64,000 nt of DNA from JAJYSO01 sp964495935 (lineage in GTDB: Bacteria; Bacteroidota; Bacteroidia; Flavobacteriales; Flavobacteriaceae), in the NCBI GenBank assembly GCA_964495935.1, contig CAZBXQ010000010.1:1-64000 (forward strand). Reading direction: 5' to 3'. The first letter of the stretch is position 1. Each line of letters begins with the position of its first letter. The notes beneath the pieces were generated by a model. The model was not told the origin of the DNA and did no database searches. It worked only from the letters and a program-made list of their open reading frames with translations. Of the stretch, positions 1 through 9,511 are shown in pieces. Made by a program: the position numbers and the translations under genes.

Positions 1-153
1 AAAAGGAGTATAAACTTTAACATTTACCCCTTGTTTTAATCATAGAATACGGGATGATAACTCATTATCCGGATCCATTGCTTAAAAATAATGGTTGACA
101 AGAGAAAAGATTGTAATAGAAGGGGCGTTTACAATACATAAAACTCTGTAATC

Positions 154-699
154 TCACTCCTTCAATCCCTTCAAAAAGTTTTTAAAGGCATCGGTATTAT
201 AACTCTGCGCCCCTAAATGTTTTTGTGCAATATGCCCTTCTGTATCGACAACAAAAGTCGTTGGAATGGCCTGGGTTTGAAGTTCTTTCGGAATAGATCC
301 TTCGACCTTATAAATATTAAAATCAAAGCCCTTTTTCTCCAGGAACTGCTTTGCTTTATCAAAGCTCTGATCCAACGAAATCATCAGAAAAACAATATCG
401 TCATCCTCCTCAAGTTCTTTATACAAATCATTGATATCCGGCATCTCCACAATACAAGGAGGGCACCAGGTCGCCCAGAAATTGATAAAGACGACTTTCC
501 CTCTCAATTCTTCCAACTCCAATGTGTTCCCATTTTGATCCTTTAGAGTCAACTCCAAAGACTCCTCCGCATGATAAACCGGTTCATCACCCGCGAAGAG
601 GTCTGCTTTTATATTCATGGAATTAGCTCCGGCTGAAAAGGAAACAGCCAAAATAAGACAACCTCGTAAAAAACTCTTTTTTAAATTATTGATCTTCAT
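154..699 (-). CDS. TlpA/ResA-type thioredoxin, secreted
   Basis: This is a periplasmic thiol-disulfide oxidoreductase of the TlpA/ResA family, 181 aa from the chosen start. A signal-type hydrophobic stretch (about residues 8-25) precedes a thioredoxin fold with the active site WCPPC (Cys79 and Cys82) and a cis-Pro region (IPTTFVVD). The upstream ATG at 714 would add MELIF ahead of the basic MKINNLKK n-region, so the start at 699 is preferred. Family members reduce cytochrome c apoproteins or other periplasmic disulfides; the substrate here cannot be read from the sequence. It stands alone, downstream of and on the same strand as pyc. Confidence 0.88.
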   Translation of the reverse strand: MKINNLKKSFLRGCLILAVSFSAGANSMNIKADLFAGDEPVYHAEESLELTLKDQNGNTLELEELRGKVVFINFWATWCPPCIVEMPDINDLYKELEEDDDIVFLMISLDQSFDKAKQFLEKKGFDFNIYKVEGSIPKELQTQAIPTTFVVDTEGHIAQKHLGAQSYNTDAFKNFLKGLKE

Positions 700-894
700 A
701 AATATTAATTCCATTCCATTAGAAATATCATATTGACTTCAACCTGCAAAAAATTTATCGCAATACCCCGTCACAAGGATACGAAAGAATAACTCCATAA
801 AGCGTAACCAATGTTACCAACCGTAACAGGCAGGCATTCTGTAAGTACTCAAGAGCACTTTTTCTTAACCCCGTTACTATATTACTACATCACT

Positions 895-3800
895 TTATTT
901 ACGGGATTCCGATTGGGGTCTTTCGATCTCAATTTCTACTATCAAATCATCCTGATCAACCATAGTTCGTTCCGGCAGATGAATCTTTTCAACCGTTCCG
1001 GCCAAGGGAGATACAATAGTTGATTCCATCTTCATGGCTTCAATCACAAAAAGCGGCGTTCCTTTTTTCACGGCGTCTCCTTCTTGAACAAAAATTTTCG
1101 AGAGGTTCCCCTGTAACGGCGAACCGATTTCCGAAGGTTTTTCCGCCTTTTTATGCTTTTTCACCTCTACATTGGCCGATTCATCTATCAATCGGATCGT
1201 TCGCGACTGCCCGTTCAATTTAAAAAACACCTTCAATTCTCCGGCTTCATCCGGATCTGTTTTTCCTACATATTCAATCAGCAGATTCTTTCCTTTTTCA
1301 AGTTCTACTAAAATTTCCTCTCCTTCCTTCATTCCATAGAAGAAATTCCAGCTGGGTAACACGCGTACCAATCCATATTTCTCATAATGCTTGTAATAAT
1401 CGTCATATACTTGAGGATACAACTTATAGGATAAGAAGTCCAACGCATTGACATAGGCTCCGTATTGCTCTTTAAAATCCTCAAATTCTTTTTCTAAATC
1501 CAATGGATCCATATAGGCATTAGCCCGTTCGGTATAGGGTTTTTCATCCCCCAAAACCGCTTTTTGCAAGGATTCCGGAAATCCTCCGTAGGGTTGTCCC
1601 AAATCTCCTTTGAAGAAAGCCTTTATACTTTCGGGAAGAGAGAGGGATTCTGCCTTCTCCAGCACATCCTGAGCAGTGAGATTATTGGAGGTCATATACA
1701 TGGCCATATCGCCTACCATCTTAGAAGAAGGCGTCACCTTAATAATATTTCCAAAGAGCTTATTGGCCTGGTAATAATTATCCCGAATAGTGTCAAACTT
1801 CTCTTCCAGTCCCAGTCCGCGAGCCTGTGGTCGCAGGTTCGAATATTGTCCGCCCGGAATCTCGTGATGATAGATACTGGCTGTGCCGGAGCGCAATTCG
1901 GTTTCAAACGGATAATAATACGAACGTATCGTTTCCCAATAGTCGGCATAGGAATTCAAGCTCCCCAAATCAATATCCTCCCGGCCGCGGGGCTGCCCGT
2001 TGAGGGCTGCGACCAAAGTATTAAAATTCGGCTGGCTGGTCAATCCCGACATTGAGCTAATCGCCACATCGACTACATCCACTCCATTTTCAATAGCTTT
2101 TAAATAGGTGGCCAACTGAATAGACGAGGTGTCATGCGTATGCAGGTGAATCGGAATCGATACCGACTCTTTCAATGCCGGGATTAACTTTTCTGCGGCA
2201 TACGGTTTCAGTAATCCGGCCATATCTTTAATACATAGAATATGAGCTCCTTCGGCTTCTAACTCTCGAGCTAAATTAACATAATATTCCAGATTGTATT
2301 TTTCTTCATCAGGACTGGAAACATCACCGGTATAACAGATTCCCGCTTCGGCAATCGCATCGGTGTTTTGTGCTACGGCACGAATACTGGTTTTCATATT
2401 CTCGATCCAATTCAGGGAATCAAAAATCCTAAAGAGATCGATTCCGATTTTCCATGATTTTTCGATAAATGCGACGATCAGGTTATCGGGATAAGCCTTG
2501 TACCCCACCCCGTTGGAACCTCGCAACAGCATTTGAAGCAGGACATTCGGTATCTTCTCTCGCAATAAAGCCAATCGCTCCCAAGGATCTTCTTTAAGAA
2601 ACCGCAGGGAAGCGTCAAAGGTTGCCCCGCCCCATACTTCCATTGAAAAAAGATCTCGACCGTGATTTTTGGCATAGCTTTCGGCCACGGCCATCATATC
2701 GACCGTTCGCAAACGCGTAGCAAACAAGGATTGGTGGGCATCCCGGAAAGTGGTATCCGTAAAATGGATCTTTTTCTCATTTTTCAGCCACTGTGCAAAT
2801 TCTTTCGGTCCCTTTTCCTCTAAAAGCTGTTTGGTTCCCTTGGGATAATCATCTTTTTCAGAAAAATCAGGAACTTTGGCAGTTTTCAGTGTTTTTAAAG
2901 GATCAATATATTTTACGTCTTTTTGTCCATTGACAATTGTATTCGCCAAATAACGCAGCAGCTTGGTACCCCGGTCCTGGCGGCGAGGCATCACAAAAAG
3001 TTCGGGTTTGGAAGCAATCATATTCACCGTCGCCTTCCCGGCTCGAAAGGTTTCATCCCGTAAAAGATTAAGCAGGAAGCCAATATTGGTTTTCACCCCC
3101 CGCACCCGAAACTCGGTGAGTGCGCGATACAGGCGATCGGCAGCATCGATGAGGGTCCTCCCCGAGCCCGTAACCTTAACCAGCATACTGTCAAAAAACG
3201 GACTGATAACCGAGCCCGTATAAGCACTGCCGGCATCCAAACGGATTCCAAATCCGCTACCACTCCGATAAGCCACAATCGTTCCATAATCCGGTCGAAA
3301 ATCATTTTCAGGATCCTCTGTGGTCACCCGGCACTGGATGGCATAACCGTTGATCGTAATATCCTGCTGCCGCCTGATATTGATTTTTTCATCCGACAAT
3401 TGATGTCCCATGGCTACCAAAAGCTGGGTACTCACCAGATCGACTCCGGTAACTTGCTCGGTGATGGTATGCTCCACTTGGATACGGGTGTTAACCTCGA
3501 TGAAGTAGATATTTTCCCGGGCATCCACCAAAAATTCCACCGTCCCGGCATTAATATAACCCACGTGCTTCGTGATGCTTAGGGCATACGCATAAAGTTT
3601 ATCCTTAGTTTTTTGATGGAGTCCCTTACTGGGTGCCACTTCCACTACTTTCTGAAAACGACGCTGTACCGAGCAATCCCGTTCAAAAAGATGAACAATA
3701 TGACCCTGTGAATCTCCCATGATCTGCACTTCAATATGTTTGGGATTCTCGATAAATTTTTCAAGATATACCGAATCGTCGCCAAAAGCTGTTTTGGCTT

Positions 3801-4380
3801 CCCGTTTTGCGGTTTTAAAAGCGATCTCCAATTCTTCCTCCGAACGGACAACGCGCATCCCTCGTCCACCACCACCAGAAGTTGCTTTAATCATGATGGG
3901 ATACCCAATACGTTTAGCCTCATCGTGCAGTTTATGTTCTTCTTCCAAATTCAGACGGCTATCCAAAATCGTAGGAACATGAGCCGCATCGGCAATGGCT
4001 TTAGCCTGTACTTTATCGCCCAGAGCTCGCATGGACTCGGGAGTCGGTCCCACAAATATAATCCCCTCTTCCCAGCAACGTTGTGCAAAATGAGAGTTCT
4101 CCGACAAGAACCCATATCCCGGGTGAATCGCATCTACTCCATTCTTCTTGGCCGTTTTTATAATGGCTTCTATATCGAGATACGGTTTTAAGGGATCGTC
4201 TTTATCCCCGATAAGATAAGCTTCATCGGCCTTATAACGGTGTAACGAGAAACGATCTTCATAGGTATAAATGGCAACGGTTCTCAATTTCAATTCCGCA
4301 GCTGCCCGCAGCACTCGTATGGCAATCTCTCCACGATTAGCGACCAATAATTTCTTAAACTCTGTAAACTTATAATCCAT
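895..4380 (-). CDS. pyc: Pyruvate carboxylase
   Basis: This biotin-dependent anaplerotic enzyme converts pyruvate, bicarbonate and ATP to oxaloacetate in the cytosol. The 1161-aa length is the usual size for the single-chain form. Domain order is complete: an N-terminal biotin carboxylase with ATP-grasp glycine loop (KATSGGGGRGMRVV, about residue 165), a central carboxyltransferase barrel starting near residue 540 (FTDTTFRDAHQS), and a C-terminal biotinyl domain with EAMKM (biotinylated Lys1117). The ATG at 4380 gives MDYKFTEFKKLLVANRGEIA, the normal N-terminus. It appears monocistronic, with a 428-bp AT-rich gap upstream. Confidence 0.97.
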   Translation of the reverse strand: MDYKFTEFKKLLVANRGEIAIRVLRAAAELKLRTVAIYTYEDRFSLHRYKADEAYLIGDKDDPLKPYLDIEAIIKTAKKNGVDAIHPGYGFLSENSHFAQRCWEEGIIFVGPTPESMRALGDKVQAKAIADAAHVPTILDSRLNLEEEHKLHDEAKRIGYPIMIKATSGGGGRGMRVVRSEEELEIAFKTAKREAKTAFGDDSVYLEKFIENPKHIEVQIMGDSQGHIVHLFERDCSVQRRFQKVVEVAPSKGLHQKTKDKLYAYALSITKHVGYINAGTVEFLVDARENIYFIEVNTRIQVEHTITEQVTGVDLVSTQLLVAMGHQLSDEKINIRRQQDITINGYAIQCRVTTEDPENDFRPDYGTIVAYRSGSGFGIRLDAGSAYTGSVISPFFDSMLVKVTGSGRTLIDAADRLYRALTEFRVRGVKTNIGFLLNLLRDETFRAGKATVNMIASKPELFVMPRRQDRGTKLLRYLANTIVNGQKDVKYIDPLKTLKTAKVPDFSEKDDYPKGTKQLLEEKGPKEFAQWLKNEKKIHFTDTTFRDAHQSLFATRLRTVDMMAVAESYAKNHGRDLFSMEVWGGATFDASLRFLKEDPWERLALLREKIPNVLLQMLLRGSNGVGYKAYPDNLIVAFIEKSWKIGIDLFRIFDSLNWIENMKTSIRAVAQNTDAIAEAGICYTGDVSSPDEEKYNLEYYVNLARELEAEGAHILCIKDMAGLLKPYAAEKLIPALKESVSIPIHLHTHDTSSIQLATYLKAIENGVDVVDVAISSMSGLTSQPNFNTLVAALNGQPRGREDIDLGSLNSYADYWETIRSYYYPFETELRSGTASIYHHEIPGGQYSNLRPQARGLGLEEKFDTIRDNYYQANKLFGNIIKVTPSSKMVGDMAMYMTSNNLTAQDVLEKAESLSLPESIKAFFKGDLGQPYGGFPESLQKAVLGDEKPYTERANAYMDPLDLEKEFEDFKEQYGAYVNALDFLSYKLYPQVYDDYYKHYEKYGLVRVLPSWNFFYGMKEGEEILVELEKGKNLLIEYVGKTDPDEAGELKVFFKLNGQSRTIRLIDESANVEVKKHKKAEKPSEIGSPLQGNLSKIFVQEGDAVKKGTPLFVIEAMKMESTIVSPLAGTVEKIHLPERTMVDQDDLIVEIEIERPQSESRK

Positions 4381-4808
4381 GATTTGTAATCTGTTTTCAA
4401 TAACTGATGTTCTACTTTATACCGTCGGCAATTTATAAAATAATATCCGGGTACTATTATAAAAAATCAAAATAACACGTTTTTATTTCCATAATATCAA
4501 CATATATTAAATAATAATGCTATTATATATCGAATGGTAGATTAATAATCTAATTAAATAGGTACTCCACCAGACTCTTCTAATTTTAATCGACTCCTAC
4601 AGCAAGTGTCTGGTAAAGATATGGATAATATAACAGCTCAGGTTCGCAGGTTCTCAAAATTAACTACAGCCTCTATTCAGTTGGCATAATTTATGCGGTT
4701 TAAAACGTATTAATCGGTAAAAAATCCGGGGGAATATCCCACTCTCAAAAACCGATTTCTATAATTTCGTATCTTGCCGCCAAAAGGCAATCGACCAAAA
4801 ACATATCT
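4381..4808. other. Divergent intergenic region pyc / ybjQ-like
   Basis: This is a 428-bp AT-rich spacer between divergent genes. A promoter-like box TATCTTGC lies at 4770-4777, just ahead of the plus-strand gene, and overlaps a short stem (TTGCC/GGCAA, 4774-4790). An open frame without a start codon runs from about 4560 to 4689 on the plus strand (43 codons, ending RRFSKLTTASIQLA). It could be a decayed gene end, but it is too short to assign. Nothing else is recognisable. Confidence 0.4.
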
Positions 4809-5198
4809 ATGAATCGCATAATTGTAACGACAACTGATTTAAAAAGAGATTATGAAGTTATCGGTCCTCTTTATTTTCATATCTCCAACAAAGGTTTTTT
4901 TACCAGCCGGTTGTCTCAACTGATGGAAAAATATGATGAAGAAATAGAACGCCTCAAAGCTGAAGGAAAAGAAGGTGACCTATGGAATCTTCATTATGGC
5001 AAATACGCTTTTGACACCGATAGTCGATTTGAAAAAGCCTTTTATGTAGCGGTTCGGGAAATCGAGGAAATCGCTCTTAAAATGGGTGCCGATGCCATTG
5101 TAGGTTTGCGACAGAATGTCAAACTCAACATTGACCGCTCACAGCAGTTTTACCTTCAGGTTTACGGAACCGCCGTACGCTTTAAAGCCACCGATTAA
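4809..5198 (+). CDS. YbjQ-like (UPF0145) heavy-metal-binding-fold protein
   Basis: This is a cytosolic protein of 129 aa. Its C-terminal half carries the hallmark of the YbjQ/UPF0145 family: a helix followed by MGADAIVGLRQNV and then a strand ending YGTAVRFK. The N-terminal half (about residues 1-75) contains a charged helical insert (MEKYDEEIERLKAEGKEGD), which makes it longer than the roughly 105-aa bacterial norm. Function is unknown in the family; metal binding was proposed only from fold. It appears to be a single-gene unit. Confidence 0.75.
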   Translation: MNRIIVTTTDLKRDYEVIGPLYFHISNKGFFTSRLSQLMEKYDEEIERLKAEGKEGDLWNLHYGKYAFDTDSRFEKAFYVAVREIEEIALKMGADAIVGLRQNVKLNIDRSQQFYLQVYGTAVRFKATD

Positions 5199-5308
5199 CA
5201 ACCCGATAAAAAATCTCGACCGGCCTTAAAAACTTGTATATTTACAAAATCTTTAAAAACAAAATACTACACGCTTCCTTCTGTCGTTTTATGAACTACT
5301 GCACAGTT

Positions 5309-7225
5309 ATGAAAAAAGAATTAATTTTTATTATCTTAAGTATTTTTCTGGCCGGGTCTGCTTGGGCTCAAAATCAGTCCTATCGGATCAAGAAAAATGA
5401 AAGCATAGAAAGTATTGCCAAAAAATTCAAGGTTAGTAAAGAAGCCATTATGGCTCTAAACCCGGATTTGAATCAGGGAAAAATCGAGGGGAAAATAATT
5501 GTCGTTCCGGCCCGGGAAACCGATACAGAAACTCCCAGTGCAACGGGTATCCATTTTAAAGAATACAAGGTAAAAAAAGGGGAAACCATATATCGGCTGG
5601 CCAAGGAGCACAACATTAAGGAAGAGGACATAAAAAAGTATAATCCCTACCTCTACAAGGAGGAATTAGGAGAAAACGATATGATTCGAATCCCCATATT
5701 CCAACAAGAAAACACCGATTTCAACGCTTCCCTTCGCACCTCTACATTTAGTAATATTGCCCATGTCGTCATGCCTAAAGAAACCAAATTCGGCATTGCC
5801 AAGAAATACAATATGACGATGGAGGAACTGGATTCCTTAAATCCCAAAATCAAGGATTTAAAACCGGAGGAACTCGCCGTGGGCCAAGTCCTGAAGGTTG
5901 TCAATCACCCGACCCAAGGAAGTGCCAAAGCTTCTGAAGACCTGAGTTTCTTCTATTACGATGTACAGCCTAAAGAAACGATATACAGCCTGGCTCGTGA
6001 ATTTGGCATTTCGGAAGATTCCCTTAAAATGTTTAACCCCTTATTAAAAGAACTGGGGCTACAAGCCGGAATGGAGCTTAAAATTCCCGAAAAGAAGGGA
6101 ATAGCAGGAGGAAAATTCGGATCGCAAAAAATCGATTTAAGTACGTTTATAAACAACACCTCTTCCAAAACGGTTACCCTACTGCTCCCGTTTAACCTGC
6201 ATCAGGTCACGGAGGAGAAATCTGAAAACCGGGAACTCCTAAAAGAAAACGAAATTTTGGGGATGTCGTTGGATTTATACAGCGGAGTCAAAATAGCTGC
6301 CGATTCCATTCGAAACATGGGGATCCCGGTAAACCTTAAAATTTTTGACACCGAGGGCAGCTCACAAAAAATCACTCAGATTGTTAAAGATGCAGAAGTA
6401 CAGCACTCTGCTTTTATCTTTGGCCCACTCTTGGCAGCTAACATTGAAATTGTTGCCTGTGCCTTAAAAAACCGGGATGTGGCAATTTTTAGTCCCTTAA
6501 TCAATGGCTCGCTTAAGGGGAGTGATAAAATATTTCAAACACGAACCTCGTCGGCGTTAAAAGAAGAATTACTCCTCTCCTATCTGGACAGCCTGAAAGG
6601 GGAAAAAAATATTATTATCCTCGGAGATACCAAAAATTCAGCATTCATCAAAAGAATTCAAAATCGAATTCCCGGTGCCCGGAAAATCCATCAAAAGGAG
6701 GCCGACTATCTACAAAAAAGTGATATTACCCCATACCTTAAAAAAGAGAAGCCTAATTGGGTTCTGATGGCAACTGATGATTACGGACTTATCAGCAATG
6801 GAATTTCTACACTGAATGCAGTGCGAAACGATTATGATATTCGCGTTCTTACCGCCAATAAAAACAGCATTTACGATCAAGAAGTCCCCAAAGAATATCT
6901 GAGTAATCTCAAATTCACTTACCCTTCAACCAGTAAAAAGGATGTTTCTACACAAACCGACAACAACTTTATAAAAACCTATCATAAAAAATACGGAATT
7001 CCCCCGAATGCGTATGCTATTCGAGGTTTCGATATCACCTTTGACGCCCTACTTCGAGCTGCTTCCTCTGCCGATATTTTACGATCTCTTAAAAAATACA
7101 AGGGTGCTACGGAATATGTAGAAAATCGATTTAATTATTCCAAAAAGACCAAAAACGGATACGTTAATCAGGGCCTATTTTTATTGGAATATGATGACGA
7201 TCTGACACTCAAAGTATTGAATTAA
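5309..7225 (+). CDS. LysM-repeat protein with periplasmic-binding (LpoA-like) domain
   Basis: This is an exported protein of 638 aa. The start at 5309 (MKKELIFIILSIFLAGSAWAQ) gives a clean signal peptide; an open frame extends upstream to a TTG at 5234, which overlaps the likely -7 box TATATTTA (5237-5244) and is rejected. Four LysM modules follow (about residues 23-65, 87-135, 155-205 and 220-265; for example YKVKKGETIYRLAKEHNI), and then a type I periplasmic-binding fold (about 285-610, beginning KTVTLLLPFNL, with IFGPLLAANIE). LysM binds peptidoglycan, and the C-terminal fold resembles the penicillin-binding-protein activator LpoA. A role in wall synthesis is inference. It is common but uncharacterised in Bacteroidota. 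Its 3' end overlaps the convergent yheT-like gene by 17 bp. Confidence 0.85.
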   Translation: MKKELIFIILSIFLAGSAWAQNQSYRIKKNESIESIAKKFKVSKEAIMALNPDLNQGKIEGKIIVVPARETDTETPSATGIHFKEYKVKKGETIYRLAKEHNIKEEDIKKYNPYLYKEELGENDMIRIPIFQQENTDFNASLRTSTFSNIAHVVMPKETKFGIAKKYNMTMEELDSLNPKIKDLKPEELAVGQVLKVVNHPTQGSAKASEDLSFFYYDVQPKETIYSLAREFGISEDSLKMFNPLLKELGLQAGMELKIPEKKGIAGGKFGSQKIDLSTFINNTSSKTVTLLLPFNLHQVTEEKSENRELLKENEILGMSLDLYSGVKIAADSIRNMGIPVNLKIFDTEGSSQKITQIVKDAEVQHSAFIFGPLLAANIEIVACALKNRDVAIFSPLINGSLKGSDKIFQTRTSSALKEELLLSYLDSLKGEKNIIILGDTKNSAFIKRIQNRIPGARKIHQKEADYLQKSDITPYLKKEKPNWVLMATDDYGLISNGISTLNAVRNDYDIRVLTANKNSIYDQEVPKEYLSNLKFTYPSTSKKDVSTQTDNNFIKTYHKKYGIPPNAYAIRGFDITFDALLRAASSADILRSLKKYKGATEYVENRFNYSKKTKNGYVNQGLFLLEYDDDLTLKVLN

Positions 7226-8165
7226 AAAACTTCAATGCTCTCCATTCGGAATATCCGTATTCCTTATGACGGATGGGAAATCCACAATGCCCTCCGTATT
7301 TTGGAATTTCCAAAAACAGGGACCGATGATCCCGGGCTACTTTTATCGGATAGCCCCCTTGCCCGATAATCGGATCATCTTTGGCGTTTATAATTAAGGT
7401 TTGCGTCTGTATATCTTCAAGCCGGGCGAAGGGAGATGCATCGTGATAAAACTCATCCAGATCACGAAAGCCGTAAACCGGAACAATAAAAGACTGAGCC
7501 AAATCTTCAAAGCTCCTTATTCCCCGCACTTTATTTTTCTCTAAAACACCGGGAAAGTGTTCTGCTTTTTCCAATACCTTCGATCGGATTTTCCCTATAA
7601 AGCGTTTCCGGTACACCTTACTCAGCCCGTGCTCCATCCGTTTAGCACTGGATTCCAAAGATACGGGAGCAGAAATCGCAACGCCCCCCTTCACCCGTCG
7701 GTCAATCTCACATCGTCCGAAATAATTCAAGAGTTGAGCTCCTCCCATCGAATACCCCAAAAGAAAGACCTCGTTAAATCCCCGTTGCAGAACAGCATCT
7801 ACCACACGGTTCAAATCCTCAGTCTCGCCGTGATGATACAGACGGATTCCGGGATTCATTGCGCCCCCGCAACTTCGATTATTCCAGGCAAAAACAGAAT
7901 ATCCATAATTCAGAAAATAACGTGCCGCCCGGTTGATATAACCACTTCGGGAGCTGCCTTCCAGGCCATGGCAGAGAATCACAGCCTTCCCGGGACTCTT
8001 TATTCTATAATCGATAAGCAGAAAATCACGATCCGGCAAGGTTAACCGAATTCGTTTATAATCAGGAACAACAGATCTCTGTACAGTGCCGCTATAAAGG
8101 GTTGAAACATGCCCGTTTCGGCACAGAAAAGAGGGTATATAACCCGATTTATTCAAAAGGGGCAT
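7209..8165 (-). CDS. YheT-family alpha/beta hydrolase
   Basis: This is a cytosolic alpha/beta-fold hydrolase of 318 aa from the YheT/UPF0017 group. It shows the oxyanion-loop motif CHGLEGSSRSGY (about residue 64), the family motif WNNRSCGG, the nucleophile elbow GYSMGG, an acid in NAKDDPI and the terminal catalytic His in GGHCGF. The substrate is unknown; relatives act on short acyl esters. It is 11 bp downstream of the lipoprotein gene on the same strand, so it may be the last gene of the TonB-receptor transcript, though family and function suggest a separate housekeeping role. Confidence 0.9.
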   Translation of the reverse strand: MPLLNKSGYIPSFLCRNGHVSTLYSGTVQRSVVPDYKRIRLTLPDRDFLLIDYRIKSPGKAVILCHGLEGSSRSGYINRAARYFLNYGYSVFAWNNRSCGGAMNPGIRLYHHGETEDLNRVVDAVLQRGFNEVFLLGYSMGGAQLLNYFGRCEIDRRVKGGVAISAPVSLESSAKRMEHGLSKVYRKRFIGKIRSKVLEKAEHFPGVLEKNKVRGIRSFEDLAQSFIVPVYGFRDLDEFYHDASPFARLEDIQTQTLIINAKDDPIIGQGGYPIKVARDHRSLFLEIPKYGGHCGFPIRHKEYGYSEWRALKFFNSIL

Positions 8166-8176
8166 AAGCCGACCGT

Positions 8177-9511
8177 TTAATCGTGCAATTTATAGAGACG
8201 AGTAGGACGATATTTATTTTCTATGCTTATCTCTTTACGGACTTGTCCGGTCTTGTCGATAGAATAAAAGCCGTTAAACTTTCCTTCCTCTACATTTGGA
8301 ACCGCAATAAAAAGCTTGTCGTCTATGATACTGAAGACGTTCATCCGATCGGAATAATCGGAAGAAGGGATTTCCAGCTTTTTAAATTCATCCGGTCGCT
8401 TGGGATCCACTTCATAGTAATGCATGGTAATATCCTGATCTACACTAAAGGGATAAGGGCCCTCCGAAATGTGTAAATACAGCTTATTGTTGAAAGCAAT
8501 CATCGATTGTGCGATTCGTTCCGGACCAAAATGAGATTCGATATTGACCTTCCAATCCTGATCAAAATCGGTAGATCCGGAGGGAATCCGGAAGACCTGT
8601 GAAGGGAAGTGCAGATTAAACTGATTCCATCCCCAGGCACAAAAATAGAGATTTCCATCTTCATCAACCGAAGTAGCCTTATTTTCGGAAACATAAAATC
8701 CAACGTTTTTAGCTCCTCGGTATGAAATAATTTTTTCCACTTCCTGCGTCGGGATATCGACCACGGCCACATAAAAACTATTCTCCAGATCAGAAATCAG
8801 GTTGAAAGCCACTTCGTCGAGATAGGCCACACTCACATAAAGTTTATTCTCCTTGACCTCTAAGGCAAACGAGCCCACCCGCACCAAATTATAGCCAGCC
8901 TCATCTTTAAATTTAGCACGGGGCCTAAAGGCTCTAACGGCTGCCTCAAGATCAATCGATCCCGTCAGGATCATTTCGGTGGGATCAAACACCTGAATTT
9001 TATAGGGTGCCCGTCCTTCATTATAAAAATAGGCCGTATGTTCATCGTAATAAGCAATCTGCCGAGAAGGAAACAGATTGGCCTGCGAAACATTTAGTTC
9101 CTGATCGATAAACACCTGATTGTCCTTGTTCAGCCGCAACCGATAAAGTCCCGGAGTTGACGAAAAACCTTTTTTATCCTTGGCTTGTGAAAAGATATAT
9201 GGTCCGAAGGATAATTGCCCTGAGGAGGTGGAGGGGTTGGAATTTGTAAAAATCTCATCCTCTTTTACCAGATCATAGGTATTTTCTGCCTCTATATTAC
9301 TCCAACTAAAGCTGAAGAAGGTCGTAATATCAACATCGGATGCATCTTCGGTTGCCAGTACATAATTATTCCGGCTAAAATCGGTTTTGGGTTCCTTATC
9401 AAAGCCCTCATCGTTATCTACCGTACAAGAAGTCGCCAGCAGCAAACCGATCAATCCATAGCAAAAAGAGTATTGGATATTCATCACTAATCCGTATCGT
9501 TTAAAAATCAT
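8177..9511 (-). CDS. DUF4374-like beta-propeller surface lipoprotein
   Basis: This is a 444-aa lipoprotein with an N-terminal hydrophobic stretch ending LLATSC, where the Cys would be lipidated and is followed by the acidic run TVDNDEG that favours outer-membrane or surface sorting in Bacteroidota. The body repeats beta-propeller-like blade patterns (for example DEDGNLYFCAWGWNQF). It resembles DUF4374 proteins, whose member XusB of Bacteroides captures siderophore beside a TonB receptor; that assignment is by pattern and neighbourhood only. The start at 9511 is chosen because it supplies basic residues (MIFKR) and overlaps the receptor stop codon by 11 bp, suggesting coupling. The alternative start at 9484 lacks any positive charge before the hydrophobic core. 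Confidence 0.72.
   Translation of the reverse strand: MIFKRYGLVMNIQYSFCYGLIGLLLATSCTVDNDEGFDKEPKTDFSRNNYVLATEDASDVDITTFFSFSWSNIEAENTYDLVKEDEIFTNSNPSTSSGQLSFGPYIFSQAKDKKGFSSTPGLYRLRLNKDNQVFIDQELNVSQANLFPSRQIAYYDEHTAYFYNEGRAPYKIQVFDPTEMILTGSIDLEAAVRAFRPRAKFKDEAGYNLVRVGSFALEVKENKLYVSVAYLDEVAFNLISDLENSFYVAVVDIPTQEVEKIISYRGAKNVGFYVSENKATSVDEDGNLYFCAWGWNQFNLHFPSQVFRIPSGSTDFDQDWKVNIESHFGPERIAQSMIAFNNKLYLHISEGPYPFSVDQDITMHYYEVDPKRPDEFKKLEIPSSDYSDRMNVFSIIDDKLFIAVPNVEEGKFNGFYSIDKTGQVRKEISIENKYRPTRLYKLHD

Noticed and set aside
1734..2675. Long open frames on the other strand and other frames of pyc
   Set aside because: They are shadows of the conserved pyruvate carboxylase reading frame and have no recognisable protein features.
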